From Armatimonadota bacterium (lineage in GTDB: Bacteria; Armatimonadota; Armatimonadia; Armatimonadales; Armatimonadaceae): a stretch of DNA of 10,063 bases. The stretch spans positions 1-10,063 of the forward strand of contig JACMMA010000545.1 in the NCBI GenBank assembly GCA_014379275.1. Reading direction: 5' to 3'. The notes beneath the pieces were generated by a model that had not been told where the DNA came from, made no database searches, and saw only the letters and a list, made by a program, of their open reading frames with translations. Positions 6,572-10,063 of this stretch are shown piece by piece. Positions within the stretch are counted from its first letter, which is position 1. Every line of letters begins with the position of its first letter. Both the position numbers and the translations under genes were made by a program.

Positions 6572-6577
6572 ATTGTA
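6572..6577 (-). promoter_or_regulatory. -10-like hexamer before hemQ
   Basis: TACAAT on the minus strand lies 9 nt before ATG 6562, which would give a leader of about 3 nt. No strong Shine-Dalgarno precedes that ATG. A convincing -35 was not found. The 108-bp gap is shared with the divergent plus-strand module at 6671. Confidence 0.35.
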
Positions 6578-6641
6578 CCTCACGCCGCGAGTGTTATTTG
6601 TCGGGTGTAAGCACCGGAAACGGAATGAATGGCGTTCGCGG

Positions 6642-6647
6642 TAAAAT
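6642..6647 (+). promoter_or_regulatory. -10-like hexamer before the 6671 module
   Basis: TAAAAT lies 23 nt before the ATG at 6671, with a purine-rich GGAAGGG (6654-6660) between them as a possible, rather distant, ribosome binding site. No clear -35 is visible. Confidence 0.3.
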
Positions 6648-6670
6648 AAGAGCGGAAGGGACGCGAAAAT

Positions 6671-7022
6671 ATGTCGACTTCAATTAAGTAGCGAGGGCAC
6701 CAACGCCCTGTTTCCCGCCAACGGAAGCACCGCGGAGCGGGCGTTGTGGTGGTATGACAAAAATATTCGTCATCGGATCGAAACGCGCGAGAATCTGGGG
6801 AAATACATGGGCATCAATCCGGAGTCGGGCGAGTATATCATGGGTAGCGATCCCGACGCCGACGACAATCTCGAAGTAAGCCGGGAAGCCCGTGCTCGCT
6901 TCGGGACACACCGCTTGTTTGGAATGCGAATCGGTTATACGGCTGTAGCCGCCATCGGCGCGACATTGACCCCGTATGAGCATTTGCAGGGTGACGCCCA
7001 AACCGCCGGGGAGCATTCATGA
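6671..7022 (+). pseudogene. Conserved-type small protein, partner of aspartic protease, probable frameshift near start
   Basis: The continuous frame ending at 7022 reads SSEGTNALFPANGSTAERAL then WWYDKNIRHRIETRENLGKY, followed by a GYTAVAAIGATLTP-type C-terminus. I recognise this from memory as a small hypothetical protein, common in cyanobacteria, that sits before clan AA aspartic proteases. This frame is open from 6645 but has no ATG or GTG upstream of TTG 6744. An ATG at 6671, with GGAAGGG ahead of it, reads only MSTSIK before a TAG at 6689. Removing one base around 6677-6683 would join that ATG to the long frame. So either a 1-nt frameshift (mutation or assembly error) has split the gene, or translation starts at TTG 6744 (GGAG 6 nt upstream) and makes a 92-residue shortened protein. 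Its stop overlaps the next ATG as ATGA. Confidence 0.55.
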
Positions 7023-7393
7023 TCTTAGGCGACTATGATCGCGCCAAGAACGAGGTCACGATCGAGATCACAGTCAGCAACGGCGGGCGTGCCGAAACGT
7101 TCGCCGCCGTTCTCGATACGGGCTTCACCGGGCATCTAATGACTCCGCAATCCGTCGCCGACGATCTGCAACTGCCTCGCGCGGAAGATACTCCGGTGAT
7201 TTTGGGTGACGGACGTGTTAGCGTGCTATCGACCTACGAAACGGAGATCGAGTGACTTGGTAAGCGGCGTGTGGTTCAGGCATACATCACCCGGCGTGCC
7301 GATCCCTTGATCGGGATGAAACTGTTGCGCGGCTCGCTCGTCAGGCTCGAACTGATACCGGGCGGCTCGATAACCGTAGAGCGGGCAGGGTGA
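7019..7393 (+). pseudogene. Clan AA (retropepsin-like) aspartic protease interrupted by an in-frame TGA
   Basis: The frame starting at ATG 7019 carries the catalytic motif LDTGFTG (Asp33-Thr-Gly35) of retropepsin-like proteases, followed by HLMTPQSVADDLQL. It stops at a TGA at 7253-7255 (codon 79). The same frame then continues without another stop to TGA at 7391-7393. That part holds DPLIGMKLLRG (codons 95-105), the conserved hydrophobic-hydrophobic-Gly motif near the end of this fold, and then a LIPGGSITVE end. Full length would be 124 codons, normal for the family. The stop sits where homologues tend to have Trp, so TGG to TGA is the simple explanation. The shortened product lacks half of the fold and is unlikely to be active. 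The start overlaps the upstream stop (ATGA), implying coupled translation. Confidence 0.8.
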
Positions 7394-7410
7394 CTCCGCG
7401 CACTACCGCG

Positions 7411-8376
7411 TCATTGCGGCGGTCCCGGCATGGGAAGCGAGTCACCCCCGAAGTAGCGCAGGAGCACTAAAGTAATGGTGACCGTTACCACCGAAAGCAA
7501 TGTGGTGGCGAAAACGCAATCGGCGGCGAGTTCGACATCGCCGTTCTGTTCGTGCGCTAATAGCAGCGTATTTACGGCGGACGGTGCGGCGGCGGCAAGG
7601 ACCAAGACGGCACCCGGCCACGGCCAGAGTCCGAGCAGAACAGTTATGCCCGCTGTTGCAACGGGGAGCAAGATCAGCTTCGCCAGTGCGGTCGGTGCGA
7701 TAGCCCGCCAGCGGATCGTACGGTTTGATTGCCGGGTCCCCAGCTGCGAACCGAGATTAAGGAGCGAGAGCGGGACAAGACCCTCCGCGATGGTGCGGAG
7801 CGTGTAAAGCAGGAAAGGGGGCATCTGCCAGTGCAGTCCGCGCAAAACTAGCGCGATGGCGAGGCAATACACCATCGGCAACTTAAAGTATCCCCAGACC
7901 GCCCCTTTGCCTTTGCCCGTCACTGCCGCCATGACCGCATAGCCGATGCCCCACAGGGATAGATTGGCGACCATGACTACCAGGGCCTGTACCGCCCCGC
8001 CCGATTTACCGAACGCCCGCTCCACCACCGGAATCCCGAAGTTCCCGGCGTTGAAAACCACCGACGCGAGAAGCACCACCGACAACGTTTCCGGGGGAAC
8101 GCGGCGCGCCTTCATAATCAAATAAAGCGGAACGGCCAGCGCGAATTGCGACAACAAGACCGCGACAGCGATCTTACCCATGTCGCCCCAGGAAAGTGTG
8201 GATTCGTACACACGCACCAGCAAAAAGGCGGGCACGAACCCATACACCTGAATGCGTGAAAGGGTCTTGTTGTCAAGCGGGTAGAATTTTTGAATCAGCG
8301 TTCCCAACCCGACCAGAAGAAGAACCGGTAGCAGAATGTTGGTCAGGATAAACACGGATTCGGCGAAAAAGGTCAC
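7411..8376 (-). CDS. AEC (auxin efflux carrier) family permease
   Basis: A 321-residue membrane protein of about ten hydrophobic segments, matching the AEC family (PF03547). The first half has the signature NAGNFGIP at residues 109-116 after VVLLASVVF. The second half has the matching APSAVNTLLLA segment, giving the inverted two-domain layout of the family. Bacterial AEC members carry organic acids such as malate or malonate, or unknown anions; the substrate is not evident here. The start is GTG at 8376, only 9 nt after the modB stop, so the two are probably co-transcribed. No Shine-Dalgarno is seen; instead TAACAT, which includes the modB stop codon, lies 6 nt before the GTG. It converges on the damaged protease module with a 17-bp gap. 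Confidence 0.88.
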   Translation of the reverse strand: MTFFAESVFILTNILLPVLLLVGLGTLIQKFYPLDNKTLSRIQVYGFVPAFLLVRVYESTLSWGDMGKIAVAVLLSQFALAVPLYLIMKARRVPPETLSVVLLASVVFNAGNFGIPVVERAFGKSGGAVQALVVMVANLSLWGIGYAVMAAVTGKGKGAVWGYFKLPMVYCLAIALVLRGLHWQMPPFLLYTLRTIAEGLVPLSLLNLGSQLGTRQSNRTIRWRAIAPTALAKLILLPVATAGITVLLGLWPWPGAVLVLAAAAPSAVNTLLLAHEQNGDVELAADCVFATTLLSVVTVTITLVLLRYFGGDSLPMPGPPQ

Positions 8377-8385
8377 GCGGCTATG

Positions 8386-9066
8386 TTATCGCGCCCCGTC
8401 GCCGCGTGCCGACGCGATGCGACCGGCCAACTGGTTGGCTGTCAACAGCAATACGAACGATACGGCGACGGCGAGCAGGGCGAGGTTCCCGGCTCCGGTG
8501 TTGTCGCCGCGCTCTATGGCGGCGTATAGTGCGAGGGGAAGGGTTTCAGTCTCACCGGGGATGCTCCCGGCAATCAGAAGCGTCGCGCCGAACTCGCTGA
8601 AGGCACGGGCGAATCCGAGCACCGTTCCGGCAAGCACGCTTCGGTAGGCGAGCGGGAACAGTATCCGGCGGAACGTTTGCCATTCGGTAGCGCCTTCGGT
8701 ACGTGCGGAATCGGTCAGATCGCGCTCCGTGCCGGAAAGACCGGCTTCCACGGTGCGAATAACGAGCGGCAGTGCGACCACCGCGGATGCGACTGCCGCG
8801 CCCTGCCAGGTAAACAGCAACTGAACGTGCAGGGTGTCGTTGATCCACCGCCCCCACGCCGAACCCCGCCCGAATAGCAGGAGCAAGCCAACCCCGACAG
8901 CGGATGGCGGCAACACCAGCGGGAGCGTCAGTAGCGTTTCGATCAGTGTTCGCCAGAAGCCGGGGCGGGAACGTGACAGCCGGTACGCGCAGAAAATACC
9001 GAGCGGAAGGGCGAAGACTAGGGCGATGAGCGCGACGCGCAGGGAAAGTAGGAGCGGCGATAGCAT
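8386..9066 (-). CDS. modB: Molybdate ABC transporter permease ModB
   Basis: A 226-residue membrane permease. Diagnostic stretches are SPLLLSLRVALIALVFALPL at the N-terminus, LPLVLPPSAVGVGLLLLFGR at 48-67, the EAA-type loop ARTEGATEWQTFRRILFP at 121-138 that docks the ATPase, and FARAFSEFGATLLIAG at 152-167. These are typical of ModB, which forms the membrane channel for molybdate (or tungstate) import with ModA and ModC. The size fits the family. modA and modC are not in the window. The gene is divergent from a molybdoenzyme gene 122 bp away, which supports molybdenum supply as its role. ATG at 9066 has no clear Shine-Dalgarno. A TAGAAT hexamer (9092-9097, minus strand) may be its -10. Confidence 0.92.
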   Translation of the reverse strand: MLSPLLLSLRVALIALVFALPLGIFCAYRLSRSRPGFWRTLIETLLTLPLVLPPSAVGVGLLLLFGRGSAWGRWINDTLHVQLLFTWQGAAVASAVVALPLVIRTVEAGLSGTERDLTDSARTEGATEWQTFRRILFPLAYRSVLAGTVLGFARAFSEFGATLLIAGSIPGETETLPLALYAAIERGDNTGAGNLALLAVAVSFVLLLTANQLAGRIASARGDGAR

Positions 9067-9105
9067 AATTTGCGGGATCGTGTACCGAGTAATTCTACCA
9101 GAAGC

Positions 9106-9115
9106 TACCCGGGTA
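9106..9115. promoter_or_regulatory. Palindrome TACCCGGGTA in the modB/molybdoenzyme gap
   Basis: A perfect 10-bp palindrome lies just upstream of the TAGAAT that may serve modB, near the middle of the 122-bp divergent gap. It could be an operator controlling either or both genes. It does not resemble the ModE consensus as I know it, and a 10-bp palindrome can occur by chance. Confidence 0.2.
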
Positions 9116-9188
9116 CCATCCAGGGTTTCACGTAATGATCAGGCTGTCAATCGCATTAAATCGGGTATCCTCTCGATAGGAAAAAGAT

Positions 9189-9902
9189 ATGCTGACGACA
9201 CCACCCGACACGAAACTGCAAACGGGCGAACCGCCCAAGCCGACCGAAGCCCCGGAGGGCGCGGTTATATCCGCGGATACCCGCCGCGGCGACGGCGCGG
9301 AGCGCGCACGCATCCCACAAAGTCAGTCACGCACGAAGAAATGGCCCGTGCTCGACACCGGCGTCCACCCAAGCGAGGCGGAACTAACCCCCGACGTGTG
9401 GAAATTCTCGCTCGATGGTTTGATAGACGAGCCGCTCGCGTTTACCTGGGACGAGTTTCAAGCTCTGCCGCGTACAAAAGTCTTCGCCGACATGCACTGC
9501 GTGACGCGCTGGTCGCGCCTCGGTAATGTCTGGGAGGGAGTCTCCACGCGCGAAGTGCTAAAGCACATTAAACTTAAACCAGAAGCGAAGTTCGTGCTGG
9601 TCCAAGCCTACGACCGCGCGTTCTCGTTTTTCGGCGGGTCCCAACACTGGACGACAAATTTACCCTTACAATATTTTCTCGACGAAGATTGCTTGTTCGC
9701 CGATACACATGATGGGGAGCCGATCTCGCTCGAACACGGTGGTCCACTCCGCTTGGTTATCCCGAAACTCTACGCCTGGAAGTCCGCCAAATGGGTGCGT
9801 GGTGTGGAGTTCCGCTCTACCGATACCCCGGGCTACTGGGAGCGCGGTGGCTATCATATGCTCGGCGACCCCTGGCAAGAACAACGCTATCGCGATTATT
9901 AG
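9189..9902 (+). CDS. Molybdopterin-dependent oxidoreductase, sulfite-oxidase-like, cytoplasmic
   Basis: A 237-residue protein consisting of one oxidoreductase molybdopterin-binding domain (PF00174). Cys104 in ADMHCVTRWS is the cysteine that coordinates molybdenum in the sulfite oxidase family. FSLDGLIDEPLAFTWDEF at 73-90 is the usual entry to the domain, and EHGGPLRLVIPKLYAWKSAKW near the C-terminus binds the cofactor in relatives. The dimerisation domain and haem domain of eukaryotic-type sulfite oxidase are absent. There is no twin-arginine signal, so unlike MsrP/YedY it should stay in the cytoplasm. The physiological substrate is unknown. The first 50 residues are Pro/charged and probably disordered. 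ATG at 9189 has AGGA 7 nt upstream. It is divergent from modB. A run rich in T follows directly after the stop. Confidence 0.9.
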   Translation: MLTTPPDTKLQTGEPPKPTEAPEGAVISADTRRGDGAERARIPQSQSRTKKWPVLDTGVHPSEAELTPDVWKFSLDGLIDEPLAFTWDEFQALPRTKVFADMHCVTRWSRLGNVWEGVSTREVLKHIKLKPEAKFVLVQAYDRAFSFFGGSQHWTTNLPLQYFLDEDCLFADTHDGEPISLEHGGPLRLVIPKLYAWKSAKWVRGVEFRSTDTPGYWERGGYHMLGDPWQEQRYRDY

Positions 9903-10032
9903 TTTTTTCTTTTTCTTGTCCTGCCCGGACGGGGCCAACCTCACGTTGGATCGTTGGACCTGCGGTGCTGTTACTACGATCGGTTTCGCGCGATTCGGGC
10001 TAGCCCTTTCTGTTTTCCCGCGAATCCGGCTT
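9903..10032. other. Intergenic tail, no gene recognised; T-rich tract after the molybdoenzyme
   Basis: Directly after the TAG the plus strand reads six T, C, five T, C, then TT. This resembles a terminator U-tract, but only a weak stem (around ATCGCGAT) precedes it. A small hairpin CCAAC...GTTGG lies at 9935-9949. No convincing coding frame was found on either strand. Confidence 0.4.
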
Positions 10033-10063
10033 CTACGGTTCTTCATGATGTGTAGAACCGTAG
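10033..10063. repeat. Perfect 10-bp inverted repeat at the window edge
   Basis: CTACGGTTCT (10033-10042) and AGAACCGTAG (10054-10063) are exact reverse complements around an 11-nt centre. The right arm ends at the last base of the window, so the repeat may be longer. It could be a terminator stem of a gene beyond the edge, or the end of a palindromic element. Confidence 0.6.

Noticed and set aside
5783..6610. 275-codon open frame on the plus strand opposite hemQ and the ferredoxin junction
   Set aside because: It is antisense to a clearly conserved HemQ, crosses the palindrome, and its translation shows no family features. Long antisense frames are common in GC-rich genes.
7253..7255. TGA as a selenocysteine or general Trp codon
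   Set aside because: TGG is used for Trp throughout, and TGA is the terminal stop of the ferredoxin and AEC genes. There is no reason for a catalytic selenocysteine at this position of an aspartic protease.
9270..9281. Palindrome TATCCGCGGATA inside the molybdoenzyme coding region
   Set aside because: It lies in the poorly conserved N-terminal coding stretch and is short enough to occur by chance; no second copy in the promoter region matches it fully.
8834..9526. 230-codon open frame on the plus strand across the modB start and the molybdoenzyme
   Set aside because: It is out of frame with both recognised genes, rich in Arg/Ser, and crosses the intergenic region; no motif is visible.
9666..10046. 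Minus-strand open frame at the right edge
   Set aside because: Half of it is antisense to the molybdoenzyme and the rest is basic low-complexity translation of the intergenic tail.

Overview
The window is about 60% GC and densely coded: twelve genes or gene remnants, short intergenic gaps, and no rRNA, tRNA or CRISPR array that I can see. Its genes include coproheme decarboxylase (HemQ), a thioredoxin-like [2Fe-2S] ferredoxin, a NIL-domain protein, and a small protein paired with a retropepsin-like protease. It also carries dispersed-type palindromes, including an inverted repeat of the ACCACAGAGG type. Together these suggest an environmental non-proteobacterial lineage such as Armatimonadota, Chloroflexota or Deinococcota. 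That assignment is an impression from gene content and style, not a measurement. Several starts lack a Shine-Dalgarno sequence and instead have a -10-like hexamer 6 to 9 nt before the start codon, which suggests leaderless transcripts.

Layout. 56-1763: two divergent nuclease genes, an endonuclease/exonuclease/phosphatase-family hydrolase on the minus strand and a Cas4/RecB-like PD-(D/E)XK Fe-S nuclease on the plus strand. The whole gap between them is an element with perfect 43-bp inverted repeats whose arms carry mirrored promoter-like sequences. 1760-2965: an MFS transporter on the minus strand, overlapping the nuclease tail-to-tail by 4 bp. 3177-4337: a membrane-anchored M48 zinc peptidase, preceded by a 15-bp-stem hairpin in the divergent gap and followed by a possible two-way terminator.

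4383-6562: a tight four-gene minus-strand operon read as hemQ, [2Fe-2S] ferredoxin, NIL-domain protein, and nucleoside/sugar-type ABC permease. A palindromic element fills the hemQ-ferredoxin junction, exactly where the ferredoxin start codon should be, and the expected start reads ACG. 6671-7393: a small two-gene plus-strand module, a conserved-type hypothetical protein with its usual partner, a clan AA aspartic protease. Both appear damaged, the first by a probable 1-nt frameshift after the start and the second by an in-frame TGA before its second conserved motif.

7411-9902: a molybdenum-linked locus. A cytoplasmic sulfite-oxidase-like molybdoenzyme (plus strand) is divergent from modB, the molybdate ABC permease, and modB is followed by an AEC-family permease in the same operon. 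Only the permease of the molybdate system is present, so substrate-binding and ATPase subunits must be elsewhere. The last 160 bases hold no recognisable gene, only a T-rich tract and, at the very end, a 10-bp perfect inverted repeat cut by the window edge.
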